From Siphonodentalium dalli (Eukaryota > Mollusca > Scaphopoda > Gadilida > Siphonodentaliidae), in contig CP136068.1 of NCBI GenBank assembly GCA_032622095.1, positions 164,695,465 to 164,759,464 of the forward strand: a stretch of DNA of 64,000 nt. The letters are read 5' to 3'. Below are positions 14,466 through 27,981 of this stretch, piece after piece (position 1 is the stretch's first letter; every line of letters starts with the position of its first letter). A model generated the notes under the pieces. The model did no database searches, was not told the origin of the DNA, and saw nothing but the letters and a program-made list of their open reading frames with translations. Both the position numbers and the translations under genes were made by a program.

Positions 14466-16071
14466 TGAAAAATAATCGCAAAAGGGCCATAACTCCACCA
14501 AGAAACATTGGGCGGAAATCCGGATACCATTATATCTAGTAAACCATGGAAGTATAATAATAGGCCAAATCATGAGCTCAATAAATCGCAGTTAAGGGAC
14601 GGAAAATATGAAGTAGGATGATTATATCTTTCCCTTAACATGTGTGAGTTGATCTCAAGTGTTTGGAAGTGACCCCACCCCTGCCTCGAAATTGGGTGAC
14701 GGGATTGGGAAATAGTCAAACCCGGCCCAAAATGCGAATTTTGAGAGCCCGTAACTCCGTTATTTTCCAATGGATTTTAAAATTGTTTTGAGTATTGTGA
14801 TCAGCTAGTTACATTGATTATTTTTTATAAATTTTGTCTCATTCAGAGACGAATAACATTTTGTTTATTAGAAAGAATACGGGCCCACATTCAAAGTTTG
14901 AGGGCCCAAATCTCCGCCATTTTTTAACGGATTTACGATCTGTTTTCAGTTTTATGATCAACGTATAAGGTAGATGTTATATACCAAGTTTCATATGATT
15001 CGGAGACGAACTAAATTTTGGTACCTCGGACCACCCCTCCCCTGACCCACAACACTGAACCGACACTTGCAAAATTTGGCACATCGCGTGCTCTCTTCAG
15101 ACCGCGCGCGCTGCGATATCAGATGACATCCTAAGTTTGAGATCTTCGGAGGAGATGAGGTCACAGGCACATGGGCCCAAATTTGCATTGTTTGAAGGAC
15201 CGCAACTCCGTCATTTTTCAATGGATTTTCGAAATTGTTTCAGTTTCTAGATCGGTTGGCGGTGTAGATGTTACACTCCAAGTTTCATCTGATTCGGAGA
15301 AGAATAAAAAATTGGTACCCCGGACCGCCCCTCCCCTGATCCACAACACTTAACCGACACTGGCAAAATTTGGCACATCGCGTGCTCTCTTCGGACCGCA
15401 CGCACTGGAATATCAGATGACATCCTAAGTTCGATATCTTCGGAGGAGATGTGAGCACAAGCACATGGGACCAAATTGCAAACTTTGAGGGCCCGTAACT
15501 CTTGCATTTCTTCTCGGATTACAAAAATCCTTTCCGGTATGGGTTTGTTTTCGTTCATGGAATCTACATACTTAAATAGATGAATGTCAATAAAAAAAAA
15601 AAATTGCGAAAATTTTGCCCCCACCCCAGTGTAAAAATATATGGCCAACCCTGTCAAATTTTCTTCTTCGGACTAAGCTGACAACGGTCAACACGACTAC
15701 AAAAACCAAATATAGTTATCTGGAATGATACGGGAGGACAACAGAGTACAATAAAATAGAGGTTTGCCAACTATGGGCGGTAACTCTTCAGGGAAAGCGC
15801 GGACACAAGTTTTTATGCCCGTGGGCAGTAGTGCATATCGAGATGTGCATACGGTCTAATTTTCGATGCTCTGCTTCTTATAATTTCCGAGATAATAAAA
15901 TGACATTTTTTCAAATAAAGGGAGATAACTCCTCGGTGAAAGCGCGGACAAAATCGTTATGGGCCATAGGCATAGAACTCATGTACCCCAACCTACTTAC
16001 CAAGTTTTAGTGTCCTACTTCTTGTACTTTTCGAGTAATAGTGATTACAAAAGTGTCAAGTATAATAATAA

Positions 16072-16119
<48 letters not shown>

Positions 16120-17841
16120 TGAAAAATAATCGCAAAAGGGCCATAACTCCACCAAGAAACATTGGGCGGAAATCCGGATACCATTATATCTAGTAAACCT
16201 TCGATTCCTACATTCGCTAGAGATTTCGCGTTCCTACTGCAATCAGTTTCTGAGTATTTCGAAATAAACGGAAAACGACCTCAGTAGAAAAACAATATAC
16301 TTCCTTGGTTACACCATGGAAGTATAATAATAGGCCAAATCATGAGCTCAATAAATCGCAGTTAAGGGACGGAAAATATGAAGTAGGATGATTATATCTT
16401 TCCCTTAACATGTGTGAGTTGATCTCAAGTGTTTGGAAGTGACCCCACCCCTGCCTCGAAATTGGGTGACGGGATTGGGAAATAGTCAAACCCGGCCCAA
16501 AATGCGAATTTTGAGAGCCCGTAACTCCGTTATTTTCCAATGGATTTTAAAATTGTTTTGAGTATTGTGATCAGCTAGTTACATTGATTATTTTTTATAA
16601 ATTTTGTCTCATTCAGAGACGAATAACATTTTGTTTATTAGAAAGAATACGGGCCCACATTCAAAGTTTGAGGGCCCAAATCTCCGCCATTTTTTAACGG
16701 ATTTACGATCTGTTTTCAGTTTTATGATCAACGTATAAGGTAGATGTTATATACCAAGTTTCATATGATTCGGAGACGAACTAAATTTTGGTACCTCGGA
16801 CCACCCCTCCCCTGACCCACAACACTGAACCGACACTTGCAAAATTTGGCACATCGCGTGCTCTCTTCAGACCGCGCGCGCTGCGATATCAGATGACATC
16901 CTAAGTTTGAGATCTTCGGAGGAGATGAGGTCACAGGCACATGGGCCCAAATTTGCATTGTTTGAAGGACCGCAACTCCGTCATTTTTCAATGGATTTTC
17001 GAAATTGTTTCAGTTTCTAGATCGGTTGGCGGTGTAGATGTTACACTCCAAGTTTCATCTGATTCGGAGAAGAATAAAAAATTGGTACCCCGGACCGCCC
17101 CTCCCCTGATCCACAACACTTAACCGACACTGGCAAAATTTGGCACATCGCGTGCTCTCTTCGGACCGCACGCACTGGAATATCAGATGACATCCTAAGT
17201 TCGATATCTTCGGAGGAGATGTGAGCACAAGCACATGGGACCAAATTGCAAACTTTGAGGGCCCGTAACTCTTGCATTTCTTCTCGGATTACAAAAATCC
17301 TTTCCGGTATGGGTTTGTTTTCGTTCATGGAATCTACATACTTAAATAGATGAATGTCAATAAAAAAAAAAAATTGCGAAAATTTTGCCCCCACCCCAGT
17401 GTAAAAATATATGGCCAACCCTGTCAAATTTTCTTCTTCGGACTAAGCTGACAACGGTCAACACGACTACAAAAACCAAATATAGTTATCTGGAATGATA
17501 CGGGAGGACAACAGAGTACAATAAAATAGAGGTTTGCCAACTATGGGCGGTAACTCTTCAGGGAAAGCGCGGACACAAGTTTTTATGCCCGTGGGCAGTA
17601 GTGCATATCGAGATGTGCATACGGTCTAATTTTCGATGCTCTGCTTCTTATAATTTCCGAGATAATAAAATGACATTTTTTCAAATAAAGGGAGATAACT
17701 CCTCGGTGAAAGCGCGGACAAAATCGTTATGGGCCATAGGCATAGAACTCATGTACCCCAACCTACTTACCAAGTTTTAGTGTCCTACTTCTTGTACTTT
17801 TCGAGTAATAGTGATTACAAAAGTGTCAAGTATAATAATAA

Positions 17842-17889
<48 letters not shown>

Positions 17890-19611
17890 TGAAAAATAAT
17901 CGCAAAAGGGCCATAACTCCACCAAGAAACATTGGGCGGAAATCCGGATACCATTATATCTAGTAAACCTTCGATTCCTACATTCGCTAGAGATTTCGCG
18001 TTCCTACTGCAATCAGTTTCTGAGTATTTCGAAATAAACGGAAAACGACCTCAGTAGAAAAACAATATACTTCCTTGGTTACACCATGGAAGTATAATAA
18101 TAGGCCAAATCATGAGCTCAATAAATCGCAGTTAAGGGACGGAAAATATGAAGTAGGATGATTATATCTTTCCCTTAACATGTGTGAGTTGATCTCAAGT
18201 GTTTGGAAGTGACCCCACCCCTGCCTCGAAATTGGGTGACGGGATTGGGAAATAGTCAAACCCGGCCCAAAATGCGAATTTTGAGAGCCCGTAACTCCGT
18301 TATTTTCCAATGGATTTTAAAATTGTTTTGAGTATTGTGATCAGCTAGTTACATTGATTATTTTTTATAAATTTTGTCTCATTCAGAGACGAATAACATT
18401 TTGTTTATTAGAAAGAATACGGGCCCACATTCAAAGTTTGAGGGCCCAAATCTCCGCCATTTTTTAACGGATTTACGATCTGTTTTCAGTTTTATGATCA
18501 ACGTATAAGGTAGATGTTATATACCAAGTTTCATATGATTCGGAGACGAACTAAATTTTGGTACCTCGGACCACCCCTCCCCTGACCCACAACACTGAAC
18601 CGACACTTGCAAAATTTGGCACATCGCGTGCTCTCTTCAGACCGCGCGCGCTGCGATATCAGATGACATCCTAAGTTTGAGATCTTCGGAGGAGATGAGG
18701 TCACAGGCACATGGGCCCAAATTTGCATTGTTTGAAGGACCGCAACTCCGTCATTTTTCAATGGATTTTCGAAATTGTTTCAGTTTCTAGATCGGTTGGC
18801 GGTGTAGATGTTACACTCCAAGTTTCATCTGATTCGGAGAAGAATAAAAAATTGGTACCCCGGACCGCCCCTCCCCTGATCCACAACACTTAACCGACAC
18901 TGGCAAAATTTGGCACATCGCGTGCTCTCTTCGGACCGCACGCACTGGAATATCAGATGACATCCTAAGTTCGATATCTTCGGAGGAGATGTGAGCACAA
19001 GCACATGGGACCAAATTGCAAACTTTGAGGGCCCGTAACTCTTGCATTTCTTCTCGGATTACAAAAATCCTTTCCGGTATGGGTTTGTTTTCGTTCATGG
19101 AATCTACATACTTAAATAGATGAATGTCAATAAAAAAAAAAAATTGCGAAAATTTTGCCCCCACCCCAGTGTAAAAATATATGGCCAACCCTGTCAAATT
19201 TTCTTCTTCGGACTAAGCTGACAACGGTCAACACGACTACAAAAACCAAATATAGTTATCTGGAATGATACGGGAGGACAACAGAGTACAATAAAATAGA
19301 GGTTTGCCAACTATGGGCGGTAACTCTTCAGGGAAAGCGCGGACACAAGTTTTTATGCCCGTGGGCAGTAGTGCATATCGAGATGTGCATACGGTCTAAT
19401 TTTCGATGCTCTGCTTCTTATAATTTCCGAGATAATAAAATGACATTTTTTCAAATAAAGGGAGATAACTCCTCGGTGAAAGCGCGGACAAAATCGTTAT
19501 GGGCCATAGGCATAGAACTCATGTACCCCAACCTACTTACCAAGTTTTAGTGTCCTACTTCTTGTACTTTTCGAGTAATAGTGATTACAAAAGTGTCAAG
19601 TATAATAATAA

Positions 19612-19659
<48 letters not shown>

Positions 19660-21381
19660 TGAAAAATAATCGCAAAAGGGCCATAACTCCACCAAGAAAC
19701 ATTGGGCGGAAATCCGGATACCATTATATCTAGTAAACCTTCGATTCCTACATTCGCTAGAGATTTCGCGTTCCTACTGCAATCAGTTTCTGAGTATTTC
19801 GAAATAAACGGAAAACGACCTCAGTAGAAAAACAATATACTTCCTTGGTTACACCATGGAAGTATAATAATAGGCCAAATCATGAGCTCAATAAATCGCA
19901 GTTAAGGGACGGAAAATATGAAGTAGGATGATTATATCTTTCCCTTAACATGTGTGAGTTGATCTCAAGTGTTTGGAAGTGACCCCACCCCTGCCTCGAA
20001 ATTGGGTGACGGGATTGGGAAATAGTCAAACCCGGCCCAAAATGCGAATTTTGAGAGCCCGTAACTCCGTTATTTTCCAATGGATTTTAAAATTGTTTTG
20101 AGTATTGTGATCAGCTAGTTACATTGATTATTTTTTATAAATTTTGTCTCATTCAGAGACGAATAACATTTTGTTTATTAGAAAGAATACGGGCCCACAT
20201 TCAAAGTTTGAGGGCCCAAATCTCCGCCATTTTTTAACGGATTTACGATCTGTTTTCAGTTTTATGATCAACGTATAAGGTAGATGTTATATACCAAGTT
20301 TCATATGATTCGGAGACGAACTAAATTTTGGTACCTCGGACCACCCCTCCCCTGACCCACAACACTGAACCGACACTTGCAAAATTTGGCACATCGCGTG
20401 CTCTCTTCAGACCGCGCGCGCTGCGATATCAGATGACATCCTAAGTTTGAGATCTTCGGAGGAGATGAGGTCACAGGCACATGGGCCCAAATTTGCATTG
20501 TTTGAAGGACCGCAACTCCGTCATTTTTCAATGGATTTTCGAAATTGTTTCAGTTTCTAGATCGGTTGGCGGTGTAGATGTTACACTCCAAGTTTCATCT
20601 GATTCGGAGAAGAATAAAAAATTGGTACCCCGGACCGCCCCTCCCCTGATCCACAACACTTAACCGACACTGGCAAAATTTGGCACATCGCGTGCTCTCT
20701 TCGGACCGCACGCACTGGAATATCAGATGACATCCTAAGTTCGATATCTTCGGAGGAGATGTGAGCACAAGCACATGGGACCAAATTGCAAACTTTGAGG
20801 GCCCGTAACTCTTGCATTTCTTCTCGGATTACAAAAATCCTTTCCGGTATGGGTTTGTTTTCGTTCATGGAATCTACATACTTAAATAGATGAATGTCAA
20901 TAAAAAAAAAAAATTGCGAAAATTTTGCCCCCACCCCAGTGTAAAAATATATGGCCAACCCTGTCAAATTTTCTTCTTCGGACTAAGCTGACAACGGTCA
21001 ACACGACTACAAAAACCAAATATAGTTATCTGGAATGATACGGGAGGACAACAGAGTACAATAAAATAGAGGTTTGCCAACTATGGGCGGTAACTCTTCA
21101 GGGAAAGCGCGGACACAAGTTTTTATGCCCGTGGGCAGTAGTGCATATCGAGATGTGCATACGGTCTAATTTTCGATGCTCTGCTTCTTATAATTTCCGA
21201 GATAATAAAATGACATTTTTTCAAATAAAGGGAGATAACTCCTCGGTGAAAGCGCGGACAAAATCGTTATGGGCCATAGGCATAGAACTCATGTACCCCA
21301 ACCTACTTACCAAGTTTTAGTGTCCTACTTCTTGTACTTTTCGAGTAATAGTGATTACAAAAGTGTCAAGTATAATAATAA

Positions 21382-21429
<48 letters not shown>

Positions 21430-23151
21430 TGAAAAATAATCGCAAAAGGGCCATAACTCCACCAAGAAACATTGGGCGGAAATCCGGATACCATTATATC
21501 TAGTAAACCTTCGATTCCTACATTCGCTAGAGATTTCGCGTTCCTACTGCAATCAGTTTCTGAGTATTTCGAAATAAACGGAAAACGACCTCAGTAGAAA
21601 AACAATATACTTCCTTGGTTACACCATGGAAGTATAATAATAGGCCAAATCATGAGCTCAATAAATCGCAGTTAAGGGACGGAAAATATGAAGTAGGATG
21701 ATTATATCTTTCCCTTAACATGTGTGAGTTGATCTCAAGTGTTTGGAAGTGACCCCACCCCTGCCTCGAAATTGGGTGACGGGATTGGGAAATAGTCAAA
21801 CCCGGCCCAAAATGCGAATTTTGAGAGCCCGTAACTCCGTTATTTTCCAATGGATTTTAAAATTGTTTTGAGTATTGTGATCAGCTAGTTACATTGATTA
21901 TTTTTTATAAATTTTGTCTCATTCAGAGACGAATAACATTTTGTTTATTAGAAAGAATACGGGCCCACATTCAAAGTTTGAGGGCCCAAATCTCCGCCAT
22001 TTTTTAACGGATTTACGATCTGTTTTCAGTTTTATGATCAACGTATAAGGTAGATGTTATATACCAAGTTTCATATGATTCGGAGACGAACTAAATTTTG
22101 GTACCTCGGACCACCCCTCCCCTGACCCACAACACTGAACCGACACTTGCAAAATTTGGCACATCGCGTGCTCTCTTCAGACCGCGCGCGCTGCGATATC
22201 AGATGACATCCTAAGTTTGAGATCTTCGGAGGAGATGAGGTCACAGGCACATGGGCCCAAATTTGCATTGTTTGAAGGACCGCAACTCCGTCATTTTTCA
22301 ATGGATTTTCGAAATTGTTTCAGTTTCTAGATCGGTTGGCGGTGTAGATGTTACACTCCAAGTTTCATCTGATTCGGAGAAGAATAAAAAATTGGTACCC
22401 CGGACCGCCCCTCCCCTGATCCACAACACTTAACCGACACTGGCAAAATTTGGCACATCGCGTGCTCTCTTCGGACCGCACGCACTGGAATATCAGATGA
22501 CATCCTAAGTTCGATATCTTCGGAGGAGATGTGAGCACAAGCACATGGGACCAAATTGCAAACTTTGAGGGCCCGTAACTCTTGCATTTCTTCTCGGATT
22601 ACAAAAATCCTTTCCGGTATGGGTTTGTTTTCGTTCATGGAATCTACATACTTAAATAGATGAATGTCAATAAAAAAAAAAAATTGCGAAAATTTTGCCC
22701 CCACCCCAGTGTAAAAATATATGGCCAACCCTGTCAAATTTTCTTCTTCGGACTAAGCTGACAACGGTCAACACGACTACAAAAACCAAATATAGTTATC
22801 TGGAATGATACGGGAGGACAACAGAGTACAATAAAATAGAGGTTTGCCAACTATGGGCGGTAACTCTTCAGGGAAAGCGCGGACACAAGTTTTTATGCCC
22901 GTGGGCAGTAGTGCATATCGAGATGTGCATACGGTCTAATTTTCGATGCTCTGCTTCTTATAATTTCCGAGATAATAAAATGACATTTTTTCAAATAAAG
23001 GGAGATAACTCCTCGGTGAAAGCGCGGACAAAATCGTTATGGGCCATAGGCATAGAACTCATGTACCCCAACCTACTTACCAAGTTTTAGTGTCCTACTT
23101 CTTGTACTTTTCGAGTAATAGTGATTACAAAAGTGTCAAGTATAATAATAA

Positions 23152-23199
<48 letters not shown>

Positions 23200-24921
23200 T
23201 GAAAAATAATCGCAAAAGGGCCATAACTCCACCAAGAAACATTGGGCGGAAATCCGGATACCATTATATCTAGTAAACCTTCGATTCCTACATTCGCTAG
23301 AGATTTCGCGTTCCTACTGCAATCAGTTTCTGAGTATTTCGAAATAAACGGAAAACGACCTCAGTAGAAAAACAATATACTTCCTTGGTTACACCATGGA
23401 AGTATAATAATAGGCCAAATCATGAGCTCAATAAATCGCAGTTAAGGGACGGAAAATATGAAGTAGGATGATTATATCTTTCCCTTAACATGTGTGAGTT
23501 GATCTCAAGTGTTTGGAAGTGACCCCACCCCTGCCTCGAAATTGGGTGACGGGATTGGGAAATAGTCAAACCCGGCCCAAAATGCGAATTTTGAGAGCCC
23601 GTAACTCCGTTATTTTCCAATGGATTTTAAAATTGTTTTGAGTATTGTGATCAGCTAGTTACATTGATTATTTTTTATAAATTTTGTCTCATTCAGAGAC
23701 GAATAACATTTTGTTTATTAGAAAGAATACGGGCCCACATTCAAAGTTTGAGGGCCCAAATCTCCGCCATTTTTTAACGGATTTACGATCTGTTTTCAGT
23801 TTTATGATCAACGTATAAGGTAGATGTTATATACCAAGTTTCATATGATTCGGAGACGAACTAAATTTTGGTACCTCGGACCACCCCTCCCCTGACCCAC
23901 AACACTGAACCGACACTTGCAAAATTTGGCACATCGCGTGCTCTCTTCAGACCGCGCGCGCTGCGATATCAGATGACATCCTAAGTTTGAGATCTTCGGA
24001 GGAGATGAGGTCACAGGCACATGGGCCCAAATTTGCATTGTTTGAAGGACCGCAACTCCGTCATTTTTCAATGGATTTTCGAAATTGTTTCAGTTTCTAG
24101 ATCGGTTGGCGGTGTAGATGTTACACTCCAAGTTTCATCTGATTCGGAGAAGAATAAAAAATTGGTACCCCGGACCGCCCCTCCCCTGATCCACAACACT
24201 TAACCGACACTGGCAAAATTTGGCACATCGCGTGCTCTCTTCGGACCGCACGCACTGGAATATCAGATGACATCCTAAGTTCGATATCTTCGGAGGAGAT
24301 GTGAGCACAAGCACATGGGACCAAATTGCAAACTTTGAGGGCCCGTAACTCTTGCATTTCTTCTCGGATTACAAAAATCCTTTCCGGTATGGGTTTGTTT
24401 TCGTTCATGGAATCTACATACTTAAATAGATGAATGTCAATAAAAAAAAAAAATTGCGAAAATTTTGCCCCCACCCCAGTGTAAAAATATATGGCCAACC
24501 CTGTCAAATTTTCTTCTTCGGACTAAGCTGACAACGGTCAACACGACTACAAAAACCAAATATAGTTATCTGGAATGATACGGGAGGACAACAGAGTACA
24601 ATAAAATAGAGGTTTGCCAACTATGGGCGGTAACTCTTCAGGGAAAGCGCGGACACAAGTTTTTATGCCCGTGGGCAGTAGTGCATATCGAGATGTGCAT
24701 ACGGTCTAATTTTCGATGCTCTGCTTCTTATAATTTCCGAGATAATAAAATGACATTTTTTCAAATAAAGGGAGATAACTCCTCGGTGAAAGCGCGGACA
24801 AAATCGTTATGGGCCATAGGCATAGAACTCATGTACCCCAACCTACTTACCAAGTTTTAGTGTCCTACTTCTTGTACTTTTCGAGTAATAGTGATTACAA
24901 AAGTGTCAAGTATAATAATAA

Positions 24922-24969
<48 letters not shown>

Positions 24970-25170
24970 TGAAAAATAATCGCAAAAGGGCCATAACTCC
25001 ACCAAGAAACATTGGGCGGAAATCCGGATACCATTATATCTAGTAAACCTTCGATTCCTACATTCGCTAGAGATTTCGCGTTCCTACTGCAATCAGTTTC
25101 TGAGTATTTCGAAATAAACGGAAAACGACCTCAGTAGAAAAACAATATACTTCCTTGGTTACACCATGGA
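10884..25170. repeat. Tandem array of a 1770-bp unit (about 8 copies)
   Basis: Equivalent points fall at 11146, 12916, 14570, 16340, 18110, 19880, 21650 and 23420. All spacings are 1770 except 12916 to 14570, which is 1654. Copies look identical apart from that one deletion. The unit contains a TAA microsatellite, a TATACTTCC hairpin, several 'aactccgtcattttt' type sub-repeats, and two 'gggag/ggcg-taactc...aagcgcggaca' sub-repeats. One stretch is clearly related to the 1384-bp unit: 'aattgcgaaaattttgcccc' occurs at about 662 and 12178. The two arrays are therefore diverged members of one family. The 60-128 aa ORFs inside have no recognisable domain and I do not call them genes. Confidence 0.95.
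14530..14560. repeat. 116-bp deletion in one unit of the 1770-bp array
   Basis: In this copy 'tatatctagtaaacc' runs straight into 'atggaagtataataatagg'. Other copies carry 116 more bases, including the left arm of the hairpin. Both deletion edges carry 'acc', so the loss looks like a microhomology event. It is the only unit-length variant I see in the array. Confidence 0.9.
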
Positions 25171-25612
25171 AGTATAATAACAATGAAAAATAATCGCAAA
25201 AGGGCCATAACTCCGCCAAGAAACATTGAGCGGAAATCCGGATACCATTATATCTAGTAAACCTTCGATGCCTACATTCACTAGAGATTTCGCGTTCCTA
25301 CTGCAATCAGTTTCTGAGTATTTCGAAATAAACGGAAAACGACCTCAGTAGAAAAACAATATACTTCCTTGGTTACACCATGGAAGTATAATAATAATAA
25401 TAATGAAAAATAATCGAAAAAGGGCCATAACTCTGTTAAAAGATATTGGACCAACATCCGGATACCATTATTTTTAGTAGACCTTAGATGCCTTCATTCG
25501 CTAGAGATTTCGCGGTCCTCCTCCCATTAGTTTCTGAGTATTTCCAATTAAACAGAAAACGGCCGCAGTAGAAAAACAATATACTTCCTTGGTTACACCA
25601 TGGAAGTATAAT
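25171..25612. repeat. Two short stand-alone copies of the hairpin module
   Basis: Two modules of about 210-225 bp follow the big array. Each starts at 'aatgaaaaataatcg', continues through 'agggccataactc' and ends with the TATACTTCC/GGAAGTATA hairpin (25369-25390 and 25587-25612). They match the part of the 1770-bp unit between its TAA tract and hairpin, but differ by scattered substitutions, the second more than the first. This suggests the module is the basic repeat and the 1770-bp unit a composite built on it. Confidence 0.85.
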
Positions 25613-25721
25613 AATAAGGTTTATAGTCACGACTCCACAAATGTGCTCTCGGATTTAACAATATACACATAAAACATATACAACACAATACAAATATACA
25701 ACATAAACTGCGGCTATTTCT

Positions 25722-26295
25722 TCACTTTACGCAATGTGGGCCGAAGACCAAATGCCACTTCACAAACAGGTGGGTTTTAAGTGCTGATTTGAAATCATTT
25801 ATGGTTTGTTGAATCCTTAAGTGATCAGGAAGTAGATTCCAAAGCTTTGGGCCAGCCACAGAAAAAGCGCGATCGCCGCATGTAACCAGATCCCCAGGGT
25901 TATAGACAAGTTGATTTGCCTTGGTGGACCTGAGGGGTCTGACGGGCTGATAGCGCTGAATGAGATCCGACAAGTACGATGGTGCCAGATTATTTGAACA
26001 CTTATAAGTGAAAAGCAAGACCTTAAAATGGATCCTCTGCTCAACGGGAAGCCAGTGTAATTTAGCTAGAATTGGAGTGATGTTATCAAATTTCTTTGTT
26101 TTGGTAACAATCCTAGCAGCACTGTTTTGTACAAGCTGAACAATGAGTACTAGCTAAAACAAAATTATTATTTAAATATGCTGGAGCTTTCTTTTCCGAG
26201 ATTTTTAGTACCATCAATATTTTTCTGAATTCTACCCTATCACTCACCGGAAGCCATTTAATATGTTTAAATTCATTATAACCAATATGAGTCAT
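25722..26295 (-). pseudogene. LINE C-terminal domain fragments
   Basis: Fragment 26113-26295 ('HIKWLPVSDRVEFRK') and fragment 25722-26018 match in order the usual C-terminus of CR1/Jockey-group ORF2. The second fragment contains 'LAPSYLSDLI', 'GDRAFSVAGPKLWNLLP' and 'FKSALKTHLF'. A frame change and about 100 bp of less clear sequence separate them. The natural stop is near 25722. Confidence 0.85.
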
Positions 26296-26300
26296 GCGAT

Positions 26301-26830
26301 CTAGTTTCTGACAAGTCTATTTTGAGATGCTTGAAGACGCTTTTTGGTTTTTACTGTCAGACTAGAGAACCAAAAACCACTTGAGTAGTCAAAATGACAT
26401 TGAATAAGAGCATTAATTAGAAGTTTTCTGCATTTTTCATTCAGATAGTTAGCTTTTCTATATAAAAATTTCAGTTTTGCATTTACCTTACTTATAACAT
26501 GCTCTGCCATCATTTCTCCATTAAGCCTCGAGTCTGATCCAGGAACACCCCCAAATATTTAACAAATTTGGTTGGTGCGATGTCAACGCCATCGCAGCAG
26601 ACCCTCAGTTCAGAGTGTTTTACAAGTTTCTTTCCAGACCCAAACAGAATTGATTCTGTTTTCCCTAAATGTAAGGACAATTTGTTGTCAACCAACCATA
26701 ATTTCAGTTTATTCATTTCTGAACTGAGCCTCTGCTCGATAGCGCGGACATCACAACCAGAGACCAAAAGGGCAGAGTCATCCGCATATAGAAGAAAGCG
26801 ACAATCTACAGCCTGGCTAGCATCGTTCAC
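26301..26830 (-). pseudogene. LINE reverse transcriptase, YADD box and thumb fragments
   Basis: The stretch 26510-26830 carries 'CRFLLYADDSALLVSG' (YADD at 26777-26788), followed by 'NKLSLHLGKTESILFG' and 'VKYLGVFLD', all standard RT palm and thumb motifs of LINEs. The next fragment, 26301-26513, continues in another frame with 'VISKVNAKLKFLYRKA'. The catalytic aspartates are present, but the frame breaks on both sides make the copy defective. Confidence 0.9.
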
Positions 26831-26861
26831 ATAGAGTAGGAAAAGAAAGGGGGGCTAAGAT

Positions 26862-27404
26862 TCACCCTTGAGGAACTCCACAGGTGATACGTTCAAATTT
26901 GGATAGAGTGCCATATATATCTACTGCTTGCATTCTATTTGTTAAATAAGACTCCATCCATGTCAGAGATATTTTATCAAATCCAATTGCTCTAAGTTTT
27001 GACAGTAAAATTTCATGGTCGACGGTATCAAAAGCCTTCTGAAGATCAATTAGAACCATTCCTGTCATATTTCCTTTGTCCATTTCCTGACGAATGTGGT
27101 CAGTGAGATATAGGAGACAAGTATATGTGGAGTAACCAGGTCTGAAGCCAGATTGATGGCCATATAGAAGTTCAGCATTTGTTAGATAGGTTTCAATTTG
27201 TTTGTAAACGATTTTCTCTAGAACTTTGGATACTAATTTAGCACTGATACGGGACAATAATTTCCAGCCTGTGTCTTGTCCCCCTTCTTGTATATGGGGA
27301 CAACCCTGGCCATTTTCAAACCATTTGGGACCTGGCCCAGATGGATCGATAAATTTATAATATGAGTCAGAGGAGAAGCAATGATATGGGGATATGGGCA
27401 CCAT
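26862..27404 (-). pseudogene. LINE reverse transcriptase, fingers and palm motif A
   Basis: The core runs from about residue 50, with 'SKVLEKIVYKQIETYL', 'GHQSGFRPGYST' and motif A 'LIDLQKAFDTVDHEIL' (FDTVDH at 27015-27032), ending at 'CGVPQG', the motif B start. The first 50 codons are in the wrong frame: the usual 'VVPIYKKGDKTQAG' segment can be read in a neighbouring frame near 27255-27310. This marks a frameshift. The YADD box is in the next fragment downstream, so the RT is not translatable as one protein. Confidence 0.9.
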
Positions 27405-27435
27405 CTCTCAGAAATCTTGCAGGAATGAGGTCAGG

Positions 27436-27951
27436 TCAGGTGGCCTTGGATGGACTTAAATTATGTAGTAATTCCAAAACTTCGGAATCCGATATTACCG
27501 CTATGTGAAATTGTTTTGAACCTATTTTCTCTTTATAAAATCTGATAATGGATTCTTTACAAAATATACCAGGTGCTTTTGGGAGTTTCGCAACCAGGTT
27601 ACTAGCTATAGCTGCTATACTACATAACAAGAGGTAAAAGTCTTTAGCTATACTCTGTTTGTCGAAACAGACTTCATCATCTATTTTTAGACCTACACTA
27701 TTATTTGTCTTTGCGCCCTTTTTTGAAGGAGTACCAAGTTTCTGAAGAGATTTCCAAAGGTTTTTTGGGTTGTTTTTGTTTTCCTCAATTTTATTTCTGA
27801 AATATGACAGTTTAGCATTTTTAACAAGGTGTTGGACTTTGTTTCTGGGTGTTTTGTACGACGAGTCAAAAATAGCCAAATCTTTGGATTTCCTGAATTT
27901 ATTTAATAGTGAGTCTCTTTGTTTTATATGGGAAAGAATTTCATCGTCCAT
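27436..27951 (-). pseudogene. LINE linker region between endonuclease and RT
   Basis: This 171-codon open stretch is rich in Lys and Asn. It carries the pattern usual between endonuclease and RT in CR1/Jockey-group ORF2 ('LIDDEVCFDKQSIAKDF' type, then a segment ending 'VLELLHNLSPSKAT', the start of the RT region). It is separated from the RT fragment at 27404 by a frameshift and has no independent function I can see. Confidence 0.7.
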
Positions 27952-27981
27952 CCAGTCATCCGTACCCCGCCTAATCCTGAC

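Noticed and set aside
11146-24507. Recurring ORFs of 60-128 aa in the 1770-bp array
   Set aside because: Same reasons. The 128-aa frame spans an A12 run and degenerate sub-repeats.
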